Program-made: the position numbers and the translations under genes
In this document: in pieces, positions 1 through 9,088 of the stretch
Numbering within the stretch: position 1 is the first letter of the stretch
Layout of the letters: every line of letters begins with the position of its first letter
The notes under the pieces: model-generated
Databases searched by the model: none
What the model was told of the DNA's origin: nothing
What the model saw: only the letters and a program-made list of their open reading frames with translations
Source: Ferroacidibacillus organovorans
GTDB taxonomy: Bacteria > Bacillota > Bacilli > Alicyclobacillales > SLC66
Direction: 5' to 3'
Assembly (NCBI RefSeq): GCF_001642725.1
Contig: NZ_LSUQ01000012.1
Span: forward strand, 1-58,168
DNA: 58,168 nucleotides

Positions 1-1086
1 GTATAGCACCGTGCAATCCGAAAAACGTCCACCTTCCCCGACGTGCGCCTGAATCTTTGAGAGTGCGTAAATCGCCTCATCTTCTGCATCTTGCGCCGCG
101 TACACCGCGATTTTTTCACCCGTGCCCTTCGTTGACCACAGTGATTTTTCCACGCGGTTCTGATTGTTCTGAATGACCGCATTGGCCGCTTTCAAAATCG
201 TATCTGTCGAGCGGTAATTCTGCTCCAGTTTGATCATTTTGCGCGTTGGAAAATCGCGCTCAAAATAATCAAGATTCGCGCGATCCGCGCCGCGCCAGCG
301 ATAGATCGCCTGATCGGCGTCCCCGACGACACACACATTGTGATGCTCTTTTGAGAGCATGCGAATCAGCTGGTACTGCGCGCGATTCGTGTCTTGATAC
401 TCATCGACGTGAATGTAGAGAAATTTTTCTTGGTATGTTTTTAAAACATCCGGAAACGTCTCGAACAGTGAAACCGTTTTACCGATTAGATCGTCAAAAT
501 CAAGTGCGTTAGCGCGGCGTAACTGATGGTCATAGGCCGCAAATACGCCGCGCACGATTGTGTCGACAGGACGAGTTCCGGTCGCTACAAACGTCGCCGG
601 CGTCAGCAACTCATTTTTTGCGGCAGAAATGATCCACTGCACAGAGGCGGGGTCATACTTCTTGATGTCGTGGTTTAGATCGAGCATACACTGCTTGATC
701 ATGGACGCTTGATCGTCCGCGTCAAGAATGGTAAAGGTGGGTGTAAAATCGAGGTGGCGCGCCTCGCGTCGCAAAATTTTTACGCACATCGCGTGAAACG
801 TGCACATCCACATGTCATCCGCCGCGTCACCGATCCACTGCCGCACGCGTTCATTCATTTCACGCGCAGCCTTGTTTGTAAATGTGATGGCTAGAATATT
901 CCAGGGGTCTAGTTTTTTTACGTTTGTCAGATACGCGATGCGCCGTGTCATTACGCTCGTTTTGCCTGAACCCGCGCCTGCCAGCAAGAGTAGCGGCCCA
1001 TCGGTCGTCACGACCGCTTCGCGTTGCGGATCGTTTAGAGAAGCGAGAAGTTGATCTGCGTCGAGTTGCTTTGTCATCGTCGGCAT
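1..1086 (-). CDS. pcrA: ATP-dependent DNA helicase PcrA/UvrD, N-terminal part (runs off window)
   Basis: Superfamily 1 3'-5' DNA helicase acting in repair and rolling-circle replication. The gene reads inward from the left edge, and 362 codons are visible. The start ATG is preceded by GGAGG at seven bases. Seen: the Walker A motif AGAGSGKT near residues 36-43, ITFTNKAAREM (motif Ia), DEYQDTN (motif II), GDADQAIYRWRGAD (motif III) and LEQNYRS (motif IV). These are standard for PcrA of Gram-positives. The C-terminal half (motifs V and VI, 2B domain) lies outside the window. It follows the enolase-superfamily gene on the same strand after a 125-base gap in which I see no strong promoter. PcrA is the usual single essential UvrD-type helicase in this phylum; UvrD is the only close alternative. 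Confidence 0.95.
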   Translation of the reverse strand, partial: MPTMTKQLDADQLLASLNDPQREAVVTTDGPLLLLAGAGSGKTSVMTRRIAYLTNVKKLDPWNILAITFTNKAAREMNERVRQWIGDAADDMWMCTFHAMCVKILRREARHLDFTPTFTILDADDQASMIKQCMLDLNHDIKKYDPASVQWIISAAKNELLTPATFVATGTRPVDTIVRGVFAAYDHQLRRANALDFDDLIGKTVSLFETFPDVLKTYQEKFLYIHVDEYQDTNRAQYQLIRMLSKEHHNVCVVGDADQAIYRWRGADRANLDYFERDFPTRKMIKLEQNYRSTDTILKAANAVIQNNQNRVEKSLWSTKGTGEKIAVYAAQDAEDEAIYALSKIQAHVGEGGRFSDCTVLY

Positions 1087-1211
1087 GCCTGTTCCTCCGT
1101 ACATCAAGCGCTAGAAAACGTACATGAGCTTATCACGGATGGCAATGAATCGAAAAGCAGGAATGTGCGCGATGATCGCGTACAAAAGCGCGCAACCCAT
1201 GATCCACTTTT

Positions 1212-2333
1212 TTAAAACGGCACCACGCTCACGTCCGACTGAACACGCAGAACACGTGACGCGACTACGCGCGAATACACGCCGCAAAGGTCTTCTACAG
1301 CCATGTGTCCGGTGTGCGCGAATGCGACTGGAGGGTCGATCAAATCTTCACGAAAATAGCGCGCGCTTGGCGCCATATCTCCCGGATAACTGAATCCGGG
1401 CAGGCTTGAAAGCGCGAGATTATGCAGCCTCCCAATCCCCGTTTCAAGCATCCCGCCACACCACAGCGTGACACCGGACGCCACACAGCGGTCATGGATG
1501 CGCAGCGCTTCGGCAAACCCGCCTACACGCCCTGGTTTCAAGTTGATCACTCGGCACGCGCCAATCGCGATTGCCTTGCGCGCATCGTCGTCACTGCGGA
1601 TGCTCTCATCAAGACAGATTGGCGTGCGAATTTCTTTTGCGAGCGCCGCGTGATCAATCAAATCATCCCAACCGAGCGGCTGCTCAATCATCGCCAGTTC
1701 CAACGCGTCAAACTGTCGCAAAATCTCAACATCGTTAAGCGTATATGCACTGTTGGCGTCTGCCACCAAAGAGAGTGTCGGGAACGCGTTGCGCAGTGCG
1801 CGCAAGACCGCAATATCGTGACCATGGGCAATTTTGACCTTGACACGTTGAAAGCCCTGTTCGAGAGAATCGCTCACGCGCGCGATCCACTGCTCCCGGC
1901 TCGACTGCATGCCGATGCTGATCCCGACTGGAACATGACGCTTTGTGCCGCCGAGAAGTTTTCGAAGGGGGATTCCTTGTTCAGCAGAAAATGCATCCCA
2001 AAGCGCCATTTCGATCGCCGCCTTTGCCATCGCGTGCCCGCGTACCGACCGAAAGCGGTCGCTCACGCATGAGAGATCTGCGCGCGTGGCGACAGTCACA
2101 CCGCGCAGCATCGGCAAAAGAACATCACGCAGGACAAACCACGCGCCGTCTGTCGTCTCTTCTGTATAGAGTGGCAGATGTCCTGCGACACATTCTGCAA
2201 TCCCTATCGCTCCATCTGTCGTCTCTATCTCAACAAGAATGAGATCGCGTGCGTCTTCTCGTCCATACGATGTGACAAACGGTTCACGCAACGGCATCTG
2301 CAAGCGCCGCAGCGTCCCATGCTTAATACGCAC
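1212..2333 (-). CDS. menC: Enolase-superfamily enzyme, o-succinylbenzoate synthase / N-succinylamino acid racemase type
   Basis: 373 residues, GTG start behind a GAGAGGA ribosome site. The fold is that of the mandelate racemase/muconate lactonising group. The KxK pair K165/K167, metal ligands D192 (VADANSAY), E217 (MIEQPLGW) and D242 (CLDESI), and the second catalytic lysine K266 (INLKPGRVGG) are all present, so it should be active. The C-terminal WCGGMLETGIGR and the SYPGDM segment match the Bacillales MenC/NSAR branch. MenC dehydrates SHCHC to o-succinylbenzoate in menaquinone synthesis; relatives racemise N-succinylamino acids, and many do both. No other men gene is near, and its neighbours are pcrA and an MFS transporter, so the physiological substrate is uncertain. 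The family call is firm and the reaction is not. Confidence 0.8.
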   Translation of the reverse strand: MRIKHGTLRRLQMPLREPFVTSYGREDARDLILVEIETTDGAIGIAECVAGHLPLYTEETTDGAWFVLRDVLLPMLRGVTVATRADLSCVSDRFRSVRGHAMAKAAIEMALWDAFSAEQGIPLRKLLGGTKRHVPVGISIGMQSSREQWIARVSDSLEQGFQRVKVKIAHGHDIAVLRALRNAFPTLSLVADANSAYTLNDVEILRQFDALELAMIEQPLGWDDLIDHAALAKEIRTPICLDESIRSDDDARKAIAIGACRVINLKPGRVGGFAEALRIHDRCVASGVTLWCGGMLETGIGRLHNLALSSLPGFSYPGDMAPSARYFREDLIDPPVAFAHTGHMAVEDLCGVYSRVVASRVLRVQSDVSVVPF

Positions 2334-2456
2334 AAAAATTCCTCTCCACTCTCATCTGGCGTTCATCGAATTTGACGTTGTTACAGCAAACCGCCCAAGC
2401 AGACTGCTTTTTGAACACCCAGCTGTTCTGCGCCAACTGTAGCCCCGACTTACCAT

Positions 2457-3794
2457 TCACACGGCCTCTGTCGTGTATCGTCGCAGGAGGAGTGGAAAGA
2501 GCACAATATAGGCGAGTTGCAGGGCAAACGCTGCGACAAACGGTTCCGCAAGCGATCCTATACCGATGAGCATACCGCCAAGCGCTGGTCCAAACGCGGC
2601 TGGCACCGTCCAGGAAATCGCGTTTAAACTGCTTGCAAACCCCCTTCGCGAATCACGCACGAGACCTACCCCAAACGCTTGACGCGCACCGACCGAGCTT
2701 CGATTGACGATCGAGCGTAGAACGTATAAGACCGCGGCGACAGAAAAATTCATCGAAAATGGAATCGCAATCAAAAGCGCAAGACCTGCGATGCGCGGAA
2801 TGACGACTGCGCGCATCAACCCGTAGGTTCGCGAGAGCCTGCCAACAAGGAGCGATGATGCGGCAGTGAGGAAAAAGGTCACTGCATAGACGGGACCGAT
2901 CGCTTCCGGACCTACGCCAAATTTTACATTGAACCAATACGGAAAAAGTGGCGCGATCACACCTACTCCGAGCGAGTTGATCATATTGACAATACTGAGG
3001 CGCAAGAGTGCCCCATTCTCGCGACGGCGCGCGCTGCGCTCCTGTTCTGCTGCGTCAGGAAGTGTTTCAAATTTATTAAAAATCTGATCTTCAAGCGTAG
3101 AGCCGCGCGCGGCGAGTATTTTCTCATCCTGGTGAGACCGATTGACAGCACCGGTTGACGATTGGGTGTCTGCGCGTACCTCTTTCATCCGATAAATTTG
3201 CACCGCGTTGATCACCGCGACGAGCAACGTCAAGAAAAAGAGGGGAAGATAAGACATCACACCATTTTTAACCGGCAAAACATGGGGCAGTCCGGCCGCC
3301 AAGAGTGACCCTACGCCCATCCCGGCAAACTGTAGTCCTGCGTTTGCACTGAACACACTCCCCCGCCGCTTCGTGTCGATCACTTGAGCCAGCCACGCCT
3401 GTTCTGCGGGGGCAAACGGTCCTGAAGCGCCATTGGCGCCGCGCCCAAAGCCAAAGACCCCACCCACCAGCACGAGCAACGTGGCGCTCGGAACGAGGAT
3501 GACCAGAAGCGTTCCAAGGGCGAGTCCAGCTTCATAAACGAGAAGAAAACGACGGCGGCCGACGCGATCGCTTGAAATACCGATCCAAAGGCTGAGCAGA
3601 GATCCGATGAGACCACCCGCCATGAGCAAAAGACCAATCTCAGGCGCACTCCAGTGACGCGCGCGCAAATAGAGGGTAAAGTCCACCCCCATCGCGCCTT
3701 GTGCGATGCTGCGCATGAAGCGAGTCAGGATCAGGGTCTTCGCCACTGGATTCAGGCGACCGATCCCCCGCCATGTTTCGATGACGACACGCAC
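2457..3794 (-). CDS. Major facilitator superfamily transporter (12-helix type)
   Basis: About 445 residues with roughly twelve hydrophobic segments. The motif RVGRRRFLLVYE, after the second helix pair, matches the MFS loop 2-3 signature. A long charged loop (about residues 200-260) separates the two halves. Substrate is unknown; the family includes efflux and nutrient carriers. The frame can be extended to 3854, but the GTG at 3794 has AGGGG eleven bases upstream and leaves room for the divergent promoter at 3839-3867, so I prefer it. The divergent neighbour at 3917 encodes a small exported protein. The next gene downstream is the MenC-like enzyme, 123 bases away, which might be cotranscribed. 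Confidence 0.8.
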   Translation of the reverse strand: MRVVIETWRGIGRLNPVAKTLILTRFMRSIAQGAMGVDFTLYLRARHWSAPEIGLLLMAGGLIGSLLSLWIGISSDRVGRRRFLLVYEAGLALGTLLVILVPSATLLVLVGGVFGFGRGANGASGPFAPAEQAWLAQVIDTKRRGSVFSANAGLQFAGMGVGSLLAAGLPHVLPVKNGVMSYLPLFFLTLLVAVINAVQIYRMKEVRADTQSSTGAVNRSHQDEKILAARGSTLEDQIFNKFETLPDAAEQERSARRRENGALLRLSIVNMINSLGVGVIAPLFPYWFNVKFGVGPEAIGPVYAVTFFLTAASSLLVGRLSRTYGLMRAVVIPRIAGLALLIAIPFSMNFSVAAVLYVLRSIVNRSSVGARQAFGVGLVRDSRRGFASSLNAISWTVPAAFGPALGGMLIGIGSLAEPFVAAFALQLAYIVLFPLLLRRYTTEAV

Positions 3795-3838
3795 GCGTGA
3801 CACCGCCCCTTTGCATTTAACCAAACTGTGATTGGAAC

Positions 3839-3867
3839 TTGTCAAAACGTTCATTTCAAAGGATAAT
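3839..3867 (+). promoter_or_regulatory. Sigma-A type promoter for the 3917/4365 gene pair
   Basis: TTGTCA (3839-3844) and GATAAT (3862-3867) are separated by exactly 17 bases, each one mismatch from consensus. Transcription would start near 3874, ahead of the GTG at 3917. Its position inside the longer reading frame that begins at 3839 argues that the longer frame is not the real start. Confidence 0.6.
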
Positions 3868-3916
3868 TCTACTAGAAAGTCAACCCGAGGGAAATGTTCT
3901 TGTGGAGGTGTTGCCG

Positions 3917-4327
3917 GTGACTAAAAAATTTCGCACGGCCTTGGCCGCGCTCCCTGTCCTCTCTCTCCTTCTCGTCTCCGGCTCCGCGTTTGCAGAAGTG
4001 ATGCACCCCCTTTATGACAACCTTTTACTCCCGCAAGCGCGGGGCAACGTTCACGCGGAATTGCGCGCAATCCATCACAAACTTCGAATGAATGACGAAA
4101 AAGGCAGAATTGCCGTGCTCGACGTGTTTGTCACCCCGAACGGCAAGCATTACTTCATTGGAAAAATCGAACTTTCCCACGAGAAGACAACCTTGTATTT
4201 TATCAATCGAACCCTCTTTGCATCCCTCGCAGACATGCGCACGGCAATTGCCGACAAACCTGACTTTGAACTGATTGGGCATACGCTTGATGTCTATGCC
4301 GGAATCATACGCGTCTCGCTGCACTAG
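3917..4327 (+). CDS. Small exported protein of unknown function
   Basis: 136 residues, GTG start with GGAGG nine bases upstream. The first residues (TKKFR) are basic, followed by a hydrophobic stretch (ALAALPVLSLLLVSG) and a SAFA/EV cleavage site near residue 23, which is a clear Sec signal peptide. No lipobox cysteine is present. The mature part of about 110 residues is mixed alpha/beta and I do not recognise a family. It lies 37 bases ahead of a drug-efflux type transporter on the same strand, so the two are probably one unit under the promoter at 3839-3867. A role linked to the transporter is only a guess. The frame continues upstream to 3839 but without a ribosome site. Confidence 0.7.
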   Translation: MTKKFRTALAALPVLSLLLVSGSAFAEVMHPLYDNLLLPQARGNVHAELRAIHHKLRMNDEKGRIAVLDVFVTPNGKHYFIGKIELSHEKTTLYFINRTLFASLADMRTAIADKPDFELIGHTLDVYAGIIRVSLH

Positions 4328-4364
4328 GTAATCATCGCTCTGTGGATGAGAAAGGATGGTGAGT

Positions 4365-5870
4365 ATGCGCCCGACCAATCGTCGAAGTGTCACGATTGCC
4401 GTTATGGTAGCAACCTTTTTGACAGCAATGGACAACACGGTAGTCAGCACAGCCATGCCGACGATTGTGAGTGATTTAGGCGGGATTCAATTGATCAGTT
4501 GGGTGTTTGCCGTTTATGTGCTGACAACCGCTGCAACGACGCCCATTTTCGGGAAATTGTCTGATCTCTACGGTAGAAAACTTATTTTTACGATTGGAAC
4601 GATCCTGTTTTTGCTTGGTTCCGCCCTCTCTGGCGCTTCCCAAACGATGGTAGAGTTGATCCTGTTTCGCGCGTTTCAGGGAATTGGAGCGGGTGCCGTT
4701 TTTCCGATTACCCTCACCATTATTGGCGACCTCTATCAAGGGGAAGCGCGGGCGCGCATCCAAGGACTGTTTAGCGCCGTGTGGGGGATTTCCGGTGTCG
4801 TTGGACCTCTTGTCGGCGGTTTTTTCGTCGATGTCATCTCATGGCGCTGGATCTTTTATATCAATATTCCGATTGGCATCGTCTCCATTGCTCTATTGTG
4901 GTTTTTTCTGCACGAGAAATTCGAGCGAAAGAGTCACCGTATCGACATACTCGGCGCGCTCCTCTTTCTTTGCGGCATCTCATCTTTGCTGTACGCCATT
5001 TTGAGTGGAGGGCAAACCCTCGCCTGGAACTCGCCTTTGCTGATTGTGTTGCTGACGAGTTCCGCAGTTCTCCTCGCGCTTTTTCTCTTTGTCGAGTCGC
5101 GCGCGAAAGAACCGATGCTTCCGCTTTCTCTCTTTCACTTGCCAGGCATTGCGATCGCCAACCTCGCGAGTCTTTTTGGTGCGGCGATGCTCATTGCCAT
5201 GTCTGTTTACATACCGCTCTTCGTACAAGGGATCATGGGACAATCCGCAACCAGCGCAGGTCTCACCCTCACGCCAATGTCCATTGGGTGGCCCCTTGGC
5301 GCCGCTGTAGGCGGACGGATCATGTTTCGCATCGGGCCGCGCATCACGAGCGTCCTCGGCGCATTCCTTCTCGTTCTCGGCTGTGCGTGGCTCTCCTTGT
5401 TGCCCATGGGGACAAGCCAGTGGCCGTTTATTCTAATCATGGTCATCGTCGGTTTCGGTTTTGGTTTTGCCTTTACCGCGTTTACGATCTTAGTGCAGTC
5501 AGCGGTTGATTGGCAAATGAGGGGCACCTCAACTGGAACAAATCAGTTTATGCGAAACATCGGACAGACACTCGGGATTGCACTTTTTGGCCTGTGGCTG
5601 AATGACACAGTGGCAAAAAAATTGATGAATCCCGCACTCTTTCGCGTGACGCACGGCAACGCCGGAACGCTCGGGCGATTGCTCAACCCTGCGGTCGCAT
5701 CCCATTTTAATGCATCCTTCGTGCAGTCGATGCGCGCTGTGTTGTATGATGGATTACACGCGGTATTCATCATGGTCATCGCAGTGTCCATCATCGTATT
5801 TGTGCTCACATTCTTTTTGCCTACAAAGTTCCCAGAGCAGATGCATTCGCCATCTAAAACGTCTGCCTGA
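4365..5870 (+). CDS. DHA2-family MFS drug:H+ antiporter (EmrB/QacA type)
   Basis: About 501 residues with 14 predicted membrane helices. The N-terminus has the DHA2 signature (TFLTAMDNTVVSTAMPTI) and the MFS motif A GKLSDLYGRK after helix 2; motif C (GISGVVGPLVGG) lies in helix 5. The family exports lipophilic drugs, dyes and sometimes bile acids or peptides by proton exchange at the cytoplasmic membrane. The ATG at 4365 has AGAAAGG nine bases upstream; an ATG at 4356 in the same frame abuts that site and is less likely. It follows the small exported protein and probably shares its promoter. Substrate cannot be read from the sequence. Confidence 0.88.
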   Translation: MRPTNRRSVTIAVMVATFLTAMDNTVVSTAMPTIVSDLGGIQLISWVFAVYVLTTAATTPIFGKLSDLYGRKLIFTIGTILFLLGSALSGASQTMVELILFRAFQGIGAGAVFPITLTIIGDLYQGEARARIQGLFSAVWGISGVVGPLVGGFFVDVISWRWIFYINIPIGIVSIALLWFFLHEKFERKSHRIDILGALLFLCGISSLLYAILSGGQTLAWNSPLLIVLLTSSAVLLALFLFVESRAKEPMLPLSLFHLPGIAIANLASLFGAAMLIAMSVYIPLFVQGIMGQSATSAGLTLTPMSIGWPLGAAVGGRIMFRIGPRITSVLGAFLLVLGCAWLSLLPMGTSQWPFILIMVIVGFGFGFAFTAFTILVQSAVDWQMRGTSTGTNQFMRNIGQTLGIALFGLWLNDTVAKKLMNPALFRVTHGNAGTLGRLLNPAVASHFNASFVQSMRAVLYDGLHAVFIMVIAVSIIVFVLTFFLPTKFPEQMHSPSKTSA

Positions 5871-5936
5871 TCCGTTCCCCTGCGCTTTCGCGCAGAGTGA
5901 CACCCTCATTCTAGATGACCAGAAATCGAAAGGAAG

Positions 5937-6911
5937 ATGTTTGTGAAACTCGGCGTATTTGCAGTTTTGTTTGGAGATCGAAAATTTGAAGAGGCGCTCG
6001 ACCTGATTGTTGGCGCTGGACTGCAAACTGTAGAAATCGGTTGTGGACCATACCCTGGCAAAGCGCATTGCGATCCCGATCAACTCCTTGTGGACGAGCG
6101 CGCGCGCGATGCGTTCATGCACGCGATTACGTCCCGTGGACTCTCGATCAGCGCACTTAGTGTACACGGCAATCCGCTGCACCCAAACACTGAAGTTGCC
6201 AAGGAACACCATCGCCAGTTTGAACAAGCGGTGCTGCTCGCTGAAATGCTCGGTGTCGATACGGTTGTCACATTCTCTGGGTGTCCCGGTGAGTCAGACC
6301 ACTCTCTGAACCCTGCTTGGGTGACCTGCCCATGGCCTGAGGAATACGCGAAGGTTCTTGAGTGGCAGTGGGAAGAGAAGGTCATCCCCTACTGGAAAAA
6401 ACAACACGATTTTCTAGAGGCTCACAAGATGCGCGTCGCAATCGAAGCGCATCCAGGGTTTGTCGTCTATCACACCGAATCCATGCTGCGCTTGCGCAAC
6501 GCGTGTGGGCCGCGCATCGGGGTCAATTTTGATCCGAGCCATCTCTTCTGGCAGGGAATGGACCCCGTCGCCGCGATCAAAACACTGGGCAAAGCGAATG
6601 CAATCTTCCACGTCCACGCGAAGGATACGAGCTTTGACCGCGAAAATATGAGTCAAAACGGTGTGCTTGACACCAAGAGTTACCGAAACGAATTGGAGCG
6701 CTCTTGGATTTTTCGTACGGTGGGCTATGGGCACGGCGAAGAGACGTGGCGCAACATCATCAGTGCCTTGCAACTGGTCGGCTACACGGGTGCCGTTAGC
6801 ATTGAACACGAAGACAGTCTGATGGCGCTTGAAGAAGGATTTTTAAAGGCAGCGTCTTTCTTAAACGGATTATTGATACGCGAACGTCTGGAAACCATCT
6901 GGTGGACGTAG
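5937..6911 (+). CDS. Xylose-isomerase-like TIM barrel protein (sugar phosphate isomerase/epimerase family)
   Basis: 324 residues. Conserved metal-binding positions of the AP-endonuclease family 2/xylose isomerase-like barrel are visible: the glutamate in AIEAHPGF, aspartate and histidine in NFDPSH, the HVHAKD segment, and the last glutamate in SIEHED. Such proteins isomerise or epimerise sugars and keto-inositols with a divalent metal. Specificity cannot be assigned. The ATG at 5937 follows AAAGGA closely; a GTG at 5943 has better spacing and may be the true start. The gene ends before a strong terminator-like hairpin. A second, shorter protein of the same superfamily lies at 8307-9050 on the other strand next to an SDR, which suggests this region serves carbohydrate or polyol use. 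Confidence 0.85.
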   Translation: MFVKLGVFAVLFGDRKFEEALDLIVGAGLQTVEIGCGPYPGKAHCDPDQLLVDERARDAFMHAITSRGLSISALSVHGNPLHPNTEVAKEHHRQFEQAVLLAEMLGVDTVVTFSGCPGESDHSLNPAWVTCPWPEEYAKVLEWQWEEKVIPYWKKQHDFLEAHKMRVAIEAHPGFVVYHTESMLRLRNACGPRIGVNFDPSHLFWQGMDPVAAIKTLGKANAIFHVHAKDTSFDRENMSQNGVLDTKSYRNELERSWIFRTVGYGHGEETWRNIISALQLVGYTGAVSIEHEDSLMALEEGFLKAASFLNGLLIRERLETIWWT

Positions 6912-6929
6912 GCTGAATCACACAACAGG

Positions 6930-6980
6930 AATACGTCTCAGGCGAGATTTTCCATCCCGCGCGAGACGTATTTTCATTTT
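6930..6980 (+). terminator. Rho-independent terminator after the TIM-barrel gene
   Basis: Ten-base perfect stem AATACGTCTC (6930-6939) with GAGACGTATT (6963-6972), followed by TTTCATTTT. It lies 18 bases after the stop codon at 6911. Confidence 0.7.
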
Positions 6981-7080
6981 ACGACAAAAAAGGTCAACAA
7001 TGAGCGAAACCTAAAAATAGCCAGTGTTCTCGCAACGCTTCGCCATGCTACGATCACTTTATCAAAGGAGGATGTTTCAA

Positions 7081-7494
7081 ATGATGATTGCAACAGGGCG
7101 CATTCCTATTCTAATCGCGCTTGGCGTCACCGGAATGCTCTATGGAACACACTACATCTTGAAAGCGCCAGGGTACATCGCACCGCCTCGTCACACATCT
7201 TCAGTCACAGAATCCAGTGATCCATTGCAACTGCGTGAAGATATCGTCGCCACCTCAAAATCACTCACCGTCATCAATGCCGCCTCGCTGACGCTCAAAC
7301 GACTGCTCGATGAAAATCATACACTGCGAAACGAAGTAACAACACTTATTGCGAGCAACCATCATAATGTGTCTACCCTTGAGCAACTCTATGGCACAAG
7401 ACTCAGTCAGTACCAAGCGGCGCTATCTCGCGCCGACGCGCAGCTCGCCGCACGGCCTGCGACATCCTACGGCGGAGATGACAACGGCAATTGA
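7081..7494 (+). CDS. Small membrane-anchored protein with predicted coiled coil, unknown function
   Basis: 137 residues. The ATG at 7081 is preceded by a full AAAGGAGG at nine bases; the frame extends back to 7024 but lacks such a site. Residues 8-25 (IPILIALGVTGMLYGTHY) form one N-terminal membrane segment or uncleaved signal. The rest (residues 45-120) is hydrophilic and rich in heptad leucines (LTLKRLLDENHTLRNEVTTL), suggesting a coiled coil outside the membrane. I do not recognise a family. It sits alone between a terminator and the convergent SDR gene, so context gives no help. Confidence 0.6.
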   Translation: MMIATGRIPILIALGVTGMLYGTHYILKAPGYIAPPRHTSSVTESSDPLQLREDIVATSKSLTVINAASLTLKRLLDENHTLRNEVTTLIASNHHNVSTLEQLYGTRLSQYQAALSRADAQLAARPATSYGGDDNGN

Positions 7495-7527
7495 CCGCCA
7501 CACAAGCGTTACCGCGCACGCGATAGG

Positions 7528-8298
7528 CTAACTTTCATCGTCTGGCGCATACATCATCTTGATCGTCATGCCGCCATCGACGACGAGATTGGTTCCCGTG
7601 ATAAACGAATTTTCAGGGGCCGTCAAAAAAAGACACACGCGCGCGATATCGTGTGGTGTGCCTACGCGCCCTGCCGGGTGTTGCATGCGATCGATCTCCC
7701 GATGAACAGGGGTGGAGCGCCTGCTTTCTTTTTGCCATTCAGACACCTCGATCCACCCCGGACTGACGGCGTTTACTAAAACGCGCGGACCGAGTGACAC
7801 GGCAAGGGAGTGCGTAAGCGATACGATTGCACCCTTTGAAGCGGAATACGGTTCTGTGTTCGGTTCAGACATGAGCGCGCGCGTGGATGCCATGAGTATA
7901 ATGCGACCAGGATTGGCTAGCCCCAAGTAAGGCGCACAAAGCGAGCTCATCAGATAAGCCCCGCGAACATTGACTGCCATGACACGATCAAACGCCTCAA
8001 TCGGGCGCTCGAACAGCGATGCGTTGTGCCCAATGCCAGCATTGTGGATCAATATGTCCAAGCGCCCGAAACGATGAATGACTTCATCAATAAAACGCTG
8101 ATCCACCTGCTCCAAGGAGACGTCTCCACACTCAACATACAGATTTTCTTTTTTGGAAACCTGAGCAATCAGTTCAGCGCACGCCTCTTCATCTTGATCT
8201 AGAATCGCGACATCGTACCCCTCATCAAGGTAGGTCTCACACAAGCAGCGGCCGATGCCGTTTGCTCCCCCTGTAATCACGACCACAGGACGTTTCAT
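7528..8298 (-). CDS. Short-chain dehydrogenase/reductase (SDR)
   Basis: 256 residues. Start ATG at 8298 with AGGAGG four to five bases upstream; a longer frame to 8379 overlaps the preceding gene and has no ribosome site. Classical SDR features: nucleotide motif TGGANGIG near the N-terminus, the HNAGIGH segment (NNAG equivalent), the catalytic serine in LMASTR, YSASK active site and the C-terminal NLVVDGG. It should oxidise or reduce an alcohol/ketone with NAD(P). It starts eight bases after a TIM-barrel epimerase gene on the same strand, so the two are an operon, which points to sugar or polyol conversion. The exact substrate is unknown. Confidence 0.88.
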   Translation of the reverse strand: MKRPVVVITGGANGIGRCLCETYLDEGYDVAILDQDEEACAELIAQVSKKENLYVECGDVSLEQVDQRFIDEVIHRFGRLDILIHNAGIGHNASLFERPIEAFDRVMAVNVRGAYLMSSLCAPYLGLANPGRIILMASTRALMSEPNTEPYSASKGAIVSLTHSLAVSLGPRVLVNAVSPGWIEVSEWQKESRRSTPVHREIDRMQHPAGRVGTPHDIARVCLFLTAPENSFITGTNLVVDGGMTIKMMYAPDDES

Positions 8299-8306
8299 AA
8301 AACCTC

Positions 8307-9050
8307 CTAAAATGCGTGTAATGTGTCTTTTAAATAGGCAAAACTTTGCGCAATGCTGACAAACGGATCGCCGGGACACTGGTCCTGCTCCACAAAGTGC
8401 GCATCAATGTGCGGGGCTACAGAAAAGATTTCTGCAAAATCAAGTACACCAGCGCCCACTTCGCAGTATTCCCGATCTTCTGACGCGCTCATATCCTTTA
8501 CATGAAGCGCCACGCAGCGGTCACCGTATGTCTTAAGGAGTGAGATGGCTGAATACCCTGCGTACTCTGCCCAGTAAACATCCATTTCAAGTTTTAGTCG
8601 ATCTGCCGGGACGCGCGATAGCATCACGTCGAGCGCAGTCTGACCCGCATCATTCTTCATGGTCAGCTCGAAATCATGGTGATGGTAAAGCAGCGTCAGG
8701 CCGTACAACTTCACCTTTTCGCCAACCTCATTCAGACGATCTGCCACGCGTTCAAAGCTTTGTATCGATGTGCGCATCTCAGGGGATAACCAAGGACAGA
8801 CAAGATAGGATACCCCGAGTGTCTTCGCGTATGCCATCTCATCCTCGTTCAATTGGTCAAACGGGATATGCGTGGAGCGCGGCGTTAACCCCAATTCGTG
8901 GCAATGCTCGCGCAATTCGTTTGCCGAAAATCCGCCATAGCCTGCAAATTCAAGATCCCGATAACCAATCTCGGCGACGCGCGCGAGTGTTCCAAGGTAG
9001 TCCTTTTCCATTTGTTGGCGCAACGTATAGAGCTGGATGCCTGGTTTCAA
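8307..9050 (-). CDS. Xylose-isomerase-like TIM barrel protein (second copy of the superfamily)
   Basis: 247 residues, TTG start with GGGAGG seven bases upstream. Family features include IQLYTLR at the start, LEFAGYGGF, the YHHHDFE segment, LEMDVYWAEYAG, ALHVKDM and the late VEQDQ carrying the last metal ligand. It is a short member of the sugar phosphate isomerase/epimerase group (YcjR/IolE-like). It leads a two-gene operon with the SDR at 7528-8298. The promoter region is shared with the divergent quinone reductase gene and holds a 7+7 inverted repeat at 9089-9110. Substrate is not predictable. Confidence 0.82.
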   Translation of the reverse strand: MKPGIQLYTLRQQMEKDYLGTLARVAEIGYRDLEFAGYGGFSANELREHCHELGLTPRSTHIPFDQLNEDEMAYAKTLGVSYLVCPWLSPEMRTSIQSFERVADRLNEVGEKVKLYGLTLLYHHHDFELTMKNDAGQTALDVMLSRVPADRLKLEMDVYWAEYAGYSAISLLKTYGDRCVALHVKDMSASEDREYCEVGAGVLDFAEIFSVAPHIDAHFVEQDQCPGDPFVSIAQSFAYLKDTLHAF

Positions 9051-9088
9051 CGTAAATCCTCCCGTATACCATCATGGTTCATTCATTA

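Noticed and set aside
1422-2072. Plus-strand open frame of 216 codons
   Set aside because: It is antisense to the MenC-type gene, whose motifs are complete; no ribosome site and no recognisable protein.
3839-3916. Upstream extension of the small exported protein
   Set aside because: It would place the start on the -35 of the promoter and bury the signal peptide 26 residues in.
4781-5509. Plus-strand open frame of 242 codons
   Set aside because: Shadow of the DHA2 transporter in another frame; arginine- and histidine-rich with no family pattern.
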